In this document: in pieces, positions 34,534 to 42,259 of the stretch | Layout: each line of letters begins with the position of its first letter | How positions within the stretch are numbered: the first letter of the stretch is position 1 | Source: Mycolicibacterium tusciae | GTDB lineage: Bacteria > Actinomycetota > Actinomycetes > Mycobacteriales > Mycobacteriaceae | DNA length: 64,000 nt | Assembly (NCBI RefSeq): GCF_002086795.1 | Contig: NZ_MVIM01000019.1 | Span: forward strand, 43,043 to 107,042 | Direction of reading: 5' to 3' | Translations under genes and position numbers: made by a program | The notes under the pieces: generated by a model | Seen by the model: the letters and a program-made list of their open reading frames with translations, nothing else | What the model was told of the DNA's origin: nothing | Databases searched by the model: none

Positions 34534-35181
34534 TTGGCGTTCTTCGATTTCGTCCGCGAACGCTGGTCAGTGCTGTCGTTCCTGGCTTATCAGCACATGA
34601 GCCTCGTTCTGCAGACACTGCTGGTCGCGGCCGCGCTCGCCCTCATCGTGGGTGTGCTGATCTATCGCTCACCGTGGGGTTCGACGGTCGGCAACACCAT
34701 TACCGCCGTTGGCCTGACGATCCCGTCGTATGCCCTGCTGGGTGTCCTCGTCGGGATCGTCGGCATCGGGGTACTTCCGTCGGTGATCATGCTGGTGTTC
34801 TTCGGGTTCTTCCCGATCCTGCGCAATGTCGTGGTGGGCCTCAACGGGGTGGACAAGGCTCTGGTCGAGTCGGCTCGCGGCATGGGCATGAACCGCGTGA
34901 CCACGTTGTGGCGCCTCGAGTTGCCGCTGGCGTGGCCGGTCATCATGACCGGGGTCCGGGTGTCGGCTCAGATGCTGATGGGTATCGCCGCGATTGCGGC
35001 ATTCGCCCTCGGCCCGGGGCTGGGCGGCTACATCTTCTCCGGAATCTCGCGGACAGGCGGCGCCAACGCCACGAACTCCATCGTGGCCGGCACCGTCGGC
35101 ATCCTGATCCTCGCGATCATTCTCGACACCGTGCTCAACGTCATCACTCGACTTACCACCTCAAGGGGGATCCGTGTCTGA
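34534..35181 (+). CDS. proW: Glycine betaine/choline-type ABC transporter permease
   Basis: A 215-residue inner-membrane permease with five hydrophobic segments. The cytoplasmic EAA-type loop reads LVESARGMGMNRVTTLWRLELPLAWPV near residue 110-135, and SYALLGVLVGIVGIGVLP is a typical OpuCB-like patch. The TTG start is at 34534, and the ATPase gene overlaps its end by 8 nt. It forms a heterodimeric channel with the permease at 36376-37161. The complex imports quaternary ammonium osmoprotectants; the exact substrate is inferred from family only. The 192 bp upstream hold the operon's promoter region, with no motif I can support. Confidence 0.9.
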   Translation: MAFFDFVRERWSVLSFLAYQHMSLVLQTLLVAAALALIVGVLIYRSPWGSTVGNTITAVGLTIPSYALLGVLVGIVGIGVLPSVIMLVFFGFFPILRNVVVGLNGVDKALVESARGMGMNRVTTLWRLELPLAWPVIMTGVRVSAQMLMGIAAIAAFALGPGLGGYIFSGISRTGGANATNSIVAGTVGILILAIILDTVLNVITRLTTSRGIRV

Positions 35182-36379
35182 CTCAGCAGTCGAAGATTCG
35201 CCACCTGCGGGGGTCGGCGGTGTACGCAGCGTCGGCGGTGCCCGTATCTTGCTCGACGGTGTGACGAAACGCTACGCAGGTCAGGCGACGGCGGCGGTGG
35301 ACAACGTCACCCTGGAGATTCCGGCCGGCGAGATCGTCATGCTCGTCGGGCCTTCGGGTTGCGGCAAGACCACCACGATGAAGATGATCAACCGCCTCAT
35401 CGAACCGACCTCCGGCCGCATCCTGATCGGCGAGGACGACGTAACTCATCGGGACCCTGACCAACTTCGGCGCCACATCGGTTACGTCATCCAGGGTGCG
35501 GGGCTCTTTCCGCATCTGACGGTCGGCGACAACATCGCGATCGTCCCGCGGCTGCTGAAGTGGGACAGGAAGCGGGTCACCGACCGCATCGATGAGCTGC
35601 TGGATCTCGTCGGTCTCGAGCCCGTAAAGTACCGGGATCGCTACCCCCGTGAGCTTTCCGGCGGTCAGCAACAACGCATCGGCGTTGCCCGCGCCTTGGC
35701 TGCCGACCCGCCGGTATTGCTCATGGATGAGCCTTTCGGTGCGGTCGATCCAATCACGCGGCAGCGTCTACAAGACGAATTGCTGCGACTGCAAGAGGAA
35801 TTGCGCAAAACCATCGTGTTCGTGACGCACGATTTCGACGAGGCCGTCAAGCTGGGCGACCGGATCGCGATCCTGCAGGTCGGCTCGAAGGTCGTGCAGT
35901 ACGACACTCCCGAACAGATTCTCGCCAACCCCGCCGACAGCTTCGTCAGCGACTTCGTCGGCCACGGTGCGGCGCTCAAACAGCTGACGTTGACCAGAGT
36001 CCGCGATGTCCAACTCCACGAGGCCGCGGTCGCGCGGGTCGGTGGTGATGCCCCCGAGGCCGTCAGGGCGGCGCAAGCGATCAACCGTGAGCATGTCATT
36101 GTGCTCGACGCCCAGGATCGCCCGCAGCGCTGGATGTCGCTTGCCGACCTCCGCGTGCCGAATTCGCTTGAGCGAGTGGATCGTGACGAAGATCTGGAGT
36201 CGGTTAACCTGGCGTCGACCCTGAACGACGCGCTCGACGAGATGCTGACTTCGTCGCACGGTGTCGTGGTGGTGACGGGACGCCGTAATGCCTATCAGGG
36301 CGTCATCCGGATCGAGACCATCATGGATGCGATGTCCAAGCTGCACATCGCAGCCGAATCCGCGGAGCCGGTATCGTGA
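35174..36379 (+). CDS. proV: Glycine betaine/choline-type ABC transporter ATPase with CBS tail
   Basis: A 401-residue ATPase. Walker A is GPSGCGKTT near residue 60, the signature LSGGQQQRIGVARAL near 162, Walker B PVLLMDEPFGAVDPITR near 182 and the H-loop FVTHDFDEA. After residue 270 a CBS-like regulatory region follows (ASTLNDALDEMLTSSHGVVVVTG and VIRIETIMDAM), as in OpuCA/ProV, where it senses ionic strength. Both ends overlap neighbouring permease genes. Confidence 0.94.
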   Translation: MSDSAVEDSPPAGVGGVRSVGGARILLDGVTKRYAGQATAAVDNVTLEIPAGEIVMLVGPSGCGKTTTMKMINRLIEPTSGRILIGEDDVTHRDPDQLRRHIGYVIQGAGLFPHLTVGDNIAIVPRLLKWDRKRVTDRIDELLDLVGLEPVKYRDRYPRELSGGQQQRIGVARALAADPPVLLMDEPFGAVDPITRQRLQDELLRLQEELRKTIVFVTHDFDEAVKLGDRIAILQVGSKVVQYDTPEQILANPADSFVSDFVGHGAALKQLTLTRVRDVQLHEAAVARVGGDAPEAVRAAQAINREHVIVLDAQDRPQRWMSLADLRVPNSLERVDRDEDLESVNLASTLNDALDEMLTSSHGVVVVTGRRNAYQGVIRIETIMDAMSKLHIAAESAEPVS

Positions 36380-37161
36380 CGGTTGTCGTCCCAGCGATCA
36401 CCGATACCGAAAGTGGTTCGCGGACAGCGCAAGACCGTCGCCGAAGTCTCGCGCGATGGGTGATCCAGCCGCTCGCATGTGTCATCGCCGTCGTGGGCTC
36501 CCTGGCCTTTGTCCACGTCGCCGATGTGTCCGATTCGGAGCGCCGATCGCTGGGTGTCTCGAGCCTGGTGACATTGCTGCGCGAGCACATGACGATCAGC
36601 CTCGCGGCCACGGTACTGACATGCCTGATGGCCATCCCGATCGGGATCGTGCTGACCCGAGGGAGCATGCGTCGTTATTCCAAGCCGATCATCACCGTCG
36701 CGGGTTTTGGTCAGGCCGCACCGGCGATCGGGTTGATCGCGCTGGGGGCGGTCCTCTTCGGTATCGGGCAGGTCGGTGCCGTCGTCGCTTTGACGGTATA
36801 CGGCGCACTGCCGATCATCGCCAACACAGTGACCGGCCTGGATGGTGTCGACCCGCGTCTTGTCGAAGCTGCCCATGGCATGGGCATGTCTTCGTTCTCC
36901 ACGCTGCTCCGCGTCGAGTTACCGTTGGCGCTGCCCGTGATCGTGGCCGGCGTGCGAACGGCGTTGGTACTCATCGTCGGCACCGCCGCCCTGGCGTCGT
37001 TCACGGGCGGCGGTGGCTTGGGCCAACTGATCACGACGGGGATCAAGCTGCAGCAGAATGTGACATTGGTGGTCGGTGCCATCCTCGTCGCCGCGTTGGC
37101 GCTGTTCATCGACTGGCTGGCCCGCGTCGTCGAAATCGTCGCGGCGCCAAAGGGACTCTGA
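36376..37161 (+). CDS. proZ: Glycine betaine/choline-type ABC transporter permease
   Basis: A 261-residue permease, longer at the N-terminus than its partner (cytoplasmic Arg-rich start, then a first membrane helix near residues 35-55). The EAA-type loop is LVEAAHGMGMSSFSTLLRVELPLALPV. GFGQAAPAIGLIALGAVLFG and the Gly-rich FTGGGGLGQLITTG are typical of this family. It overlaps the ATPase gene by 4 nt and is 5 nt before the binding-protein gene. Confidence 0.92.
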   Translation: MTVVVPAITDTESGSRTAQDRRRSLARWVIQPLACVIAVVGSLAFVHVADVSDSERRSLGVSSLVTLLREHMTISLAATVLTCLMAIPIGIVLTRGSMRRYSKPIITVAGFGQAAPAIGLIALGAVLFGIGQVGAVVALTVYGALPIIANTVTGLDGVDPRLVEAAHGMGMSSFSTLLRVELPLALPVIVAGVRTALVLIVGTAALASFTGGGGLGQLITTGIKLQQNVTLVVGAILVAALALFIDWLARVVEIVAAPKGL

Positions 37162-37166
37162 TTCAT

Positions 37167-38135
37167 ATGGCCGCGGCTGTCCCCACTTGGTCCAAGGTCG
37201 TCGCCGCCATTGGCTGCATCGTTGTCGTCGGGGGGTGTGGACTGCGGTCGGCCAGCGGTGCGGTGCTGGAAGCCCGCCCCGGGATTATTCAGCATTACGA
37301 TTCTCTGGAAGGCGTGCAGATCACCGTTGCAGCGAAAGACTTCACCGAGCAACTGATTCTCGGCAATATGCTCTCGACCATCCTGAGTACCGCGGGGGCC
37401 GATGTCACGAACCTGACCAATACGCCCGGAAGCTTCGGTGTGCGTCAAGCCTTGCTCAACGGCGACGCGGACGTCTCGCCTGAGTACACCGGAACCGGGT
37501 GGATCAATTACCTGGGCAACGAGGAGCCGATAAAGGACGAGACTGCCCAGTGGCAGGCGGTCAACGAGGCCGACCAGAGCAACGGGTTGACCTGGCTTAC
37601 GCCGGCTCCGATGAACAACACGTATGCGTTCGCGATCCGTGAAGACGCCGCCGAACGGCTAGGGGTCACTCAGCTCTCCGATCTGAGGAAGCTCGACAAA
37701 TCCGAGCTGACTTTCTGTGTGGAAAGCGAATTTGCGAATCGCAACGACGGTTTTGTTCCGATGCTGCAGACCTATGGACTGACCCGCGCCGACCTGGGCC
37801 GTGTCACGACACTCGACACCGGCGTCGTCTATACCGCGACAGCCAACGGCGACTGCAATTTCGGCGAGGTCTTCACGACCGACGGTCGTATTCCGGCGCT
37901 GAACCTGCGGGTACTCGACGATGACAGAGAGTTCTTCCCGCTTTACAACCTGACCGAGGTCGTCGATACCGACCTGCTCAGCAAGCACCCCGAGCTGGCG
38001 GAGATTTTCGCCCAGCTCAATCCGCGACTCACGAACGAAGCGATGCTCGCGTTGAACGCCAAGGTCGACAATGACGGCGAGGATCCTGCGCTGGTGGCGC
38101 GTGACTGGCTGATCGAACAGGGCCTGGTGTCGTAG
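37167..38135 (+). CDS. proX: Glycine betaine/choline-binding lipoprotein
   Basis: A 322-residue substrate-binding lipoprotein from ATG at 37167. The signal peptide ends in a lipobox (VVVGGC, Cys near residue 24). The mature part is an OpuAC-type domain with VTVAAKDFTEQLILGNML-like sequence, VSPEYTGTGWINYL near residue 106, a central CVESEFANRNDGF and C-terminal ARDWLIEQGLVS. It would sit on the outer face of the membrane and deliver the osmoprotectant to the ProWVZ complex. Last gene of the operon; a weak hairpin follows. Confidence 0.93.
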   Translation: MAAAVPTWSKVVAAIGCIVVVGGCGLRSASGAVLEARPGIIQHYDSLEGVQITVAAKDFTEQLILGNMLSTILSTAGADVTNLTNTPGSFGVRQALLNGDADVSPEYTGTGWINYLGNEEPIKDETAQWQAVNEADQSNGLTWLTPAPMNNTYAFAIREDAAERLGVTQLSDLRKLDKSELTFCVESEFANRNDGFVPMLQTYGLTRADLGRVTTLDTGVVYTATANGDCNFGEVFTTDGRIPALNLRVLDDDREFFPLYNLTEVVDTDLLSKHPELAEIFAQLNPRLTNEAMLALNAKVDNDGEDPALVARDWLIEQGLVS

Positions 38136-38213
38136 CTCAGTCGGATGGTCGGGACCTCGGTCAGGTGATCTGACTGGGATTATTTATCCGCTGGCGCGTG
38201 TTGTGTAGCCCGG

Positions 38214-38219
38214 TAGAAT
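38214..38219 (+). promoter_or_regulatory. Probable -10 element of the ssrA promoter
   Basis: TAGAAT fits the mycobacterial TANNNT -10 pattern and stands 34 nt before the mature tmRNA 5' end. A 7-bp hairpin CCTGCTG/CAGCAGG (38227-38245) follows in the leader, next to the expected RNase P cut. No convincing -35 box is seen. Confidence 0.45.
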
Positions 38220-38252
38220 GAAATGTCCTGCTGATGGCCAGCAGGGGTGCGA

Positions 38253-38618
38253 GGGGCTGAACGGTTTCGACTTCGCGCATCGAATCAAGGGAAGCGTGCC
38301 GGTGCAGGCAAGAGACCACCGTAAGCGTCGTTGCAACCAATTAAGCGCCGATTCCAATCAGCGCGACTTCGCACTCGCTGCATAAGCGACTGTGAGTCTG
38401 TCAGACCGGGAGCGCCCTCGGCCCGGACCCTGGCATCAGCTAGAGGGACCCACCCACGGGTTCGGTCGCGGAATCCGTGGGGACATCAAACAGCGACTGG
38501 GATCGTCATCCTGACTTGTTCGCGTGATCAGGAGATCCGAGTAGAGGCATAGCGAACTGCGCACGGAGAAGCCTCGAGGGAATGCCGTAGGACCCGGGTT
38601 CGATTCCCGGCAGCTCCA
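38253..38618 (+). ncRNA. ssrA: Transfer-messenger RNA (tmRNA)
   Basis: The 5' end GGGGCUG pairs with the 3' end CAGCUCC plus discriminator A; CCA is not encoded. The T arm is seen as GGGTTCGATTCCC (38595-38607). The tag frame starts at GCC 38347 and ends at TAA 38383-38385, giving ADSNQRDFALAA, ending in the usual degradation signal LAA. The sequence is otherwise close to the M. tuberculosis tmRNA as I know it. It rescues stalled ribosomes with SmpB (gene at 21169-21663). Its 3' end is also the edge of the genomic island. Confidence 0.97.
38601..38618 (+). other. Integrase attachment site in the 3' end of ssrA
   Basis: The tmRNA 3' end CGATTCCCGGCAGCTCCA is a classical target for tyrosine integrases. 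Integrase remnants and foreign-looking catabolic genes begin immediately downstream, so this is the left attachment site in inference. A second copy, expected at the far end of the island, is not found anywhere else in this window. Confidence 0.65.
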
Positions 38619-38629
38619 CTCAGAAGAAG

Positions 38630-38659
38630 CAGGTCAGAGAGAAATCTCTGACCTGTTTT
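38630..38659 (+). terminator. Rho-independent terminator after ssrA
   Basis: A perfect 11-base stem, CAGGTCAGAGA (38630-38640) and TCTCTGACCTG (38645-38655), with a GAAA loop is followed by TTTTCTTTT. It ends the ssrA transcript and separates it from the island. Confidence 0.92.
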
Positions 38660-38665
38660 CTTTTC

Positions 38666-38686
38666 CCATCAACATTCCATCAACAT
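38666..38686. repeat. Tandem direct repeat, possible integrase arm sites
   Basis: CCATCAACAT occurs at 38666-38675 and again at 38677-38686. Short direct repeats between an attachment core and an integrase gene are typical arm-type binding sites. Only the position supports this reading. Confidence 0.4.
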
Positions 38687-38705
38687 CGGTCGCTATGCTG
38701 GAGCC

Positions 38706-38774
38706 GTGGCCTCACTGCGGGAGATGACACGCAAGGACGGCACCACTTATGTGAACATGGGTCCGCCAGGATGA
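38706..38774 (+). pseudogene. Truncated tyrosine integrase, forward-strand N-terminus
   Basis: GTG at 38706 opens a 22-codon frame, VASLREMTRKDGTTYVNMG..., that resembles the very start of phage/ICE tyrosine integrases (the basic arm-binding domain begins with xASxRxxTRKDGxxYVxV). After about 17 codons it loses similarity, where the sequence changes to the opposite-strand integrase. It would be the first gene after the ssrA attachment site, the normal place for such an integrase. No catalytic domain survives. Confidence 0.5.
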
Positions 38775-39038
38775 CTCCAGCGTGCGGTAGTGAGACGAGG
38801 CCGCGGAGTGCTTCTTTTTTTCCAGCCACGCTGCCGCAAGTTCGTCCACAGTCACACGTCCGGCTGCCGGGGATACGAACGTGCCCATCGCTTTTCGTAC
38901 TTCGATAGTTGCGGCGAACGCCCGGGCGTCTCGCTTAGTCGCAAACCCGCGCTTATCGGTCTGCCGCCGGTCCGGTGTCCGGTAACGCACGCGCCACCTT
39001 CGGCCGGCCTTGGTCTCGTACGCTGTCACCGACGCCAT
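38712..39038 (-). pseudogene. Truncated tyrosine integrase, reverse-strand N-terminal domain
   Basis: From ATG at 39038 (GGAGG 7 nt upstream) about 95 residues of an actinobacterial integrase are clear. They comprise the arm-binding domain MASVTAYETKAGRRWRVRYR, FATKRDARAFAATIEVRKA and the start of the core-binding SAM-like domain VDELAAAWLEKKKHSAASS, TLESSWRTHV. Then the frame runs into unrelated codons near 38754 and stops at 38712. The catalytic domain with its Arg, His and Tyr is missing. It points toward ssrA, opposite to the forward remnant, and the two meet head to tail inside the same few bases. Confidence 0.85.
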
Positions 39039-39283
39039 TGACTCGCCTCCAACGTCCCGCCTCCGCAACACAAGTGAAACGCTCGCGCCCACCCAGCTGT
39101 TCCAAGAGGCGCAAGGGCGCGAATATAGCCGAACAAATTGCCGCACAAGGACTTAATGGCTCCTCGAATGCTCGTGGTTTGACCAGTCGTTGTCGATTGA
39201 CCCAGGTAATATCCACTGCTATTTTACAGAACAAAGCTCTGTTTAGCAGAAACAGCCCGTCAGATATTTGAACCAGGATTCCC

Positions 39284-39457
39284 GTGATCAAGATCCATGC
39301 AGACCAGGAACGGCGCGAGGGAAACTTTGTCGCTGCGCCGGATGTGTTTGATTTGGACGATGATGGCATCGTCATGTTGCTACGCGATGAGATCGAGAGC
39401 TCCGAGCGTGAGCATGTCGATGAGTCCGCGCGCAGCTATCCGGTTGCAGCGCTTCGC
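39284..39457 (+). pseudogene. Decayed [3Fe-4S] ferredoxin lacking all cluster cysteines
   Basis: The 58-residue stretch MIKIHADQERREGNFVAAPD to SYPVAALR matches the small ferredoxins that serve P450s and ring dioxygenases, including the VFDLDDDGIV block. The three cluster ligands are all gone: the first Cys position reads Arg (CGC), the second is lost in a short deletion next to Phe (TTT), and the last, usually SCPVAAL, reads SYPVAAL (TAT). The frame stays open to 39688 with unrelated codons. It cannot bind a cluster, so I call it a pseudogene. Compare the intact homologue at 59811-60011. Confidence 0.8.
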
Positions 39458-39680
39458 ACTCGAGCAGATGTCCGCGGCCGACCACTAGCACGTCTCGAAA
39501 ACACCGCGCAGACAGAGAAACTGATGAAATATGCGACCTGCGCGCAGCAGGGCATGAGTGGCAATGAAGACAGGGCCCTGTTCGCAGATGCGGTTGTCCT
39601 CGGTAACGGACGCTACGCATCTAGCTCGGCGGACCTCACTGATGCCGACCCCTCCCGTCGTTCGCCTTTGATCCGCTGCC

Positions 39681-40424
39681 GTGGCTGACCGGGACCCGTT
39701 CGACGTGGCCGGCACCGTCATCGTGGTAACCGGCGGCGCTAGTGGCATAGGCGATGAAGTGGTTGCAGATCTCGTGGACGCTGGCGCCAACGTGGTGGTT
39801 GCCGACCTCGCGCCACCGCCCTGGCGGCCGACGGTGATCTATCACCGTCTCGACGTCACCGACGAAGACGCGCTGGCTGGACTCGTCAAAGACACCGTGG
39901 AGCGCTTCGGCCAGATAGACGGCTTGGTCAATTGCGCTGCGATGTATAGGGCGCTTGGAGCCAAGAAGACCTTGGAAGAGTTGACCATCCAAGAATGGGA
40001 CGACGTTCTACGCATCAATGTGCGGGGTACGTGGCAAGCGATGAAAGCCATTTTGCCGGCGGTGCCAGCGCGGGGCGGTCGCATTGTGAACGTGTCCTCG
40101 ACGACTGCGCGGACGGGAACACTCGGTTTTCCGCACTACGTCGCCTCCAAGGCTGCGGTCGAGGGCCTCACCCGCGCTGCAGCCCGAGAGCTGGGCGCGC
40201 GCGGAATCACCGTCAACGCAGTCGCCCCAGGGCTCGTGGACGACGAGGCCACAAACGAACTCAACGATCCCATCTACGTCGCGCAGGCGGTCAACCGTCG
40301 GTCGATCAAGCGGACGCTTTCACCCGGGGATGTCGCGTCCGTGGTGCGATTTCTATGCTGCGGCGGCAGCGGGTTCATCACCGGTCAAGTCCTGATCGTC
40401 GATGGCGGGGGGGTATTTGTTTGA
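39681..40424 (+). CDS. Short-chain dehydrogenase/reductase (SDR)
   Basis: A 247-residue classical SDR. The cofactor motif is TGGASGIG near residue 18, NVVVADL holds an acidic residue suggesting NAD preference, NCAAM the structural Asn region, and Ser plus YVASK (Tyr/Lys near residues 153-157) the active site. The GTG start is at 39681. It is the first intact gene of the island and precedes the Rieske oxygenase gene by 283 bp. It could be the dihydrodiol or alcohol dehydrogenase of module A; the substrate is not known. Confidence 0.9.
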   Translation: MADRDPFDVAGTVIVVTGGASGIGDEVVADLVDAGANVVVADLAPPPWRPTVIYHRLDVTDEDALAGLVKDTVERFGQIDGLVNCAAMYRALGAKKTLEELTIQEWDDVLRINVRGTWQAMKAILPAVPARGGRIVNVSSTTARTGTLGFPHYVASKAAVEGLTRAAARELGARGITVNAVAPGLVDDEATNELNDPIYVAQAVNRRSIKRTLSPGDVASVVRFLCCGGSGFITGQVLIVDGGGVFV

Positions 40425-40631
40425 GCTCCGCCGTACCGTGAGCTCTTGACTAAGTGAGTCGCCGTCGATGATCCCCTCCACGGCGCAAGTCTGCGCTCAC
40501 CCACACCGCCGACGGCAAATTCAGGTCCGGGCGTCTTTGGCGGCCCGTCGCGGGACGACCCGTGCACCATCGGCGTGAGGCTCGACCAACGTCCATGATT
40601 TCGAGCTTGGCGTCTGGTTGCTCCCGAATGC

Positions 40632-40650
40632 CTAATGGTATTACAATTAG
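40632..40650. promoter_or_regulatory. GntR/FCD-type operator upstream of the Rieske oxygenase gene
   Basis: CTAATGGTATTACAATTAG is a near-perfect palindrome (CTAATnGTAnTACnATTAG), one more C/G pair extending it on each side. The TnGTA/TACnA pattern is the usual binding form of FadR-subfamily GntR proteins, and such a regulator is encoded 3.3 kb downstream (43924-44670). The site suggests that the oxygenase really starts at 40708 rather than at GTG 40657. Confidence 0.75.
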
Positions 40651-40707
40651 GACAGTGTGATCGGGGCGTCACCGCCGGATGGTGGGAGAGAACTAGCTGA
40701 GGTAACG

Positions 40708-41994
40708 GTGCTACGCGCAGAGATCAACGAGCTTTTGACGAGGACCGGGCCGGGGACGCCGATGGGTGAGTTGTTCCGCCAGTACTGGATTCCAGCCTTG
40801 CTTGCCGAGGAACTGCCGGAGAATGATTGCGCGCCGGTACGCGTAAAGCTGCTGAGCGAGCGGATGATCGCTTTTCGAGACAGCAATGGCGACTTTGGTT
40901 TGATCGATGAGTTCTGCGCGCACCGTGGCGCCTCACTGTGGTTTGGGCGTAACGAAGAGGGCGGTCTGCGGTGCTCCTACCATGGCTGGAAGTACGACGT
41001 CACGGGACAAGCCGTCGAGGTGCCGTCCGAGCCCGAGGGGTCGACGTTCTGCGCGCACGTCAAACTGACGTCCTACCCGTTGATCAAGATCGGGGACGTG
41101 CTGTGGACCTATATGGGTGACCCCGCGAACCAACCGCCGTTACCGGAATTCGAATTTGCTCTCGTGCCAGCCGAGCAGACCTTCACGTCCAAACGATGGC
41201 AGGAATGCAACTGGCTGCAAGCCTTCGAGGGCGGCATCGATTCCAGTCATGTGTCGTTCCTGCACTCCGCGGGGCTAAAGTCGGACCCGCTTTTCAAGGG
41301 CAGCAAGGGTAACGAGTACAACATGGCGGACCTCAAGCCGTTCTTCGAGGTCGCGGAATCCGAGGGTGGTTTATTCGTTGGAGCCCGCCGCAATGCAGAC
41401 GCCGACCATTACTACTGGCGCATCACGCCGTGGGTGATGCCGTGCTTCACGATGGTGCCGCCACGAGGAGATCATCCCGTTCACGGCCACTTTTGGAGTC
41501 CCATTGACGATGAGAATTGTTGGGCGTACTCGTTTGACTACCACCCTGTGAGACCGTTGACTTCGCAGGAAGTTCAGGCGATGAAGGACGGGCACGGCGT
41601 GCATAGTTCGAACACCCCTGGGACGTACCGCCCGCAGGCGAACAAAGACAACGACTATTTGATGGATCGTGCGGCGCAGAAGCGCGGAGACACGTACTCG
41701 GGCGTGCGGGGTATCGCGATCCAAGACTCATCGCTGCAGGAGAGTATGGGGCCGATCGTAGATCGGACCAAGGAGCGGTTGGTGTCTGCCGACAGTGGCA
41801 TCATCAAAGCGCGGCAGAAGTTGAAGCGGGCGGCTGAAGCGTTGCGCGACAAGGGTATGACTCCACCAGGTGTCGACCCAGAGCATCATCGTGTTCGGTC
41901 TGCCGCCGTCGTCCTCCCGCGTGACGCATCGTTCAGCGAATCGTGCCGAGAAGATCTCAGGGTGCGCGAAGGCGTGCGGCAGACATCGGTATGA
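40708..41994 (+). CDS. Rieske [2Fe-2S] aromatic oxygenase, phthalate 4,5-dioxygenase/VanA type
   Basis: About 428 residues from GTG at 40708 (GAGG at 40699-40702). The Rieske ligands are CAHRG near residue 72 and CSYHGW near residue 91 (CxH...CxxH). The mononuclear iron region is EGGIDSSHVSFLHS near residue 176, with the bridging Asp. The opening GTPMGELFRQYWIPALL and blocks such as PSEPEG are characteristic of single-component oxygenases: phthalate 4,5-dioxygenase, phenoxybenzoate dioxygenase and O-demethylases. These take electrons from a separate reductase; a dedicated VanB/Pht2-type reductase is not seen, so the ferredoxin/reductase pair at 45140-46740 may serve. Substrate unknown. GTG 40657 is a possible alternative start but sits against the operator. 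Confidence 0.9.
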   Translation: MLRAEINELLTRTGPGTPMGELFRQYWIPALLAEELPENDCAPVRVKLLSERMIAFRDSNGDFGLIDEFCAHRGASLWFGRNEEGGLRCSYHGWKYDVTGQAVEVPSEPEGSTFCAHVKLTSYPLIKIGDVLWTYMGDPANQPPLPEFEFALVPAEQTFTSKRWQECNWLQAFEGGIDSSHVSFLHSAGLKSDPLFKGSKGNEYNMADLKPFFEVAESEGGLFVGARRNADADHYYWRITPWVMPCFTMVPPRGDHPVHGHFWSPIDDENCWAYSFDYHPVRPLTSQEVQAMKDGHGVHSSNTPGTYRPQANKDNDYLMDRAAQKRGDTYSGVRGIAIQDSSLQESMGPIVDRTKERLVSADSGIIKARQKLKRAAEALRDKGMTPPGVDPEHHRVRSAAVVLPRDASFSESCREDLRVREGVRQTSV

Positions 41995-42248
41995 CCAGTC
42001 CGCTCCAGCCAATTCTCGGTCGTAGTTGTGCGCGGCCGACATCTGCTGCCGAGATGAGATATCGGATCAACCGTCCGATCGCCGGGCGGAAGGGCGTGCG
42101 CGTCATTGCGCTCGACGGTGGTGCACGAGCGATCATCGAGCGGGTTTCACCTCAGTCGCGGGCACATGCACGCTTCCTGTCGGTAGTACTCGTCGTCAGC
42201 GCTCACGAAGAAGACGTTTCCGATCTGCCCTCAGCGCTGCGAGCCTGA
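41991..42248 (+). CDS. Small open frame coupled to the Rieske gene, doubtful
   Basis: An 85-codon frame from ATG 41991, overlapping the Rieske stop as ATGA, and ending 11 bp before the PanB-like start. The product is basic at the N-terminus and has a hydrophobic patch (ARFLSVVLVVSAHEEDV) but no motif I recognise. It fills the otherwise empty gap between two genes of one operon. It may be a real small protein, or a remnant of a reductase; evidence is positional only. Confidence 0.3.
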   Translation: MTSPLQPILGRSCARPTSAAEMRYRINRPIAGRKGVRVIALDGGARAIIERVSPQSRAHARFLSVVLVVSAHEEDVSDLPSALRA

Positions 42249-42259
42249 AAGGATCCGTC

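Noticed and set aside
39458..39680. Continuation of the ferredoxin frame to 39688
   Set aside because: After VAALR the codons no longer resemble any ferredoxin; the frame is open only by chance.
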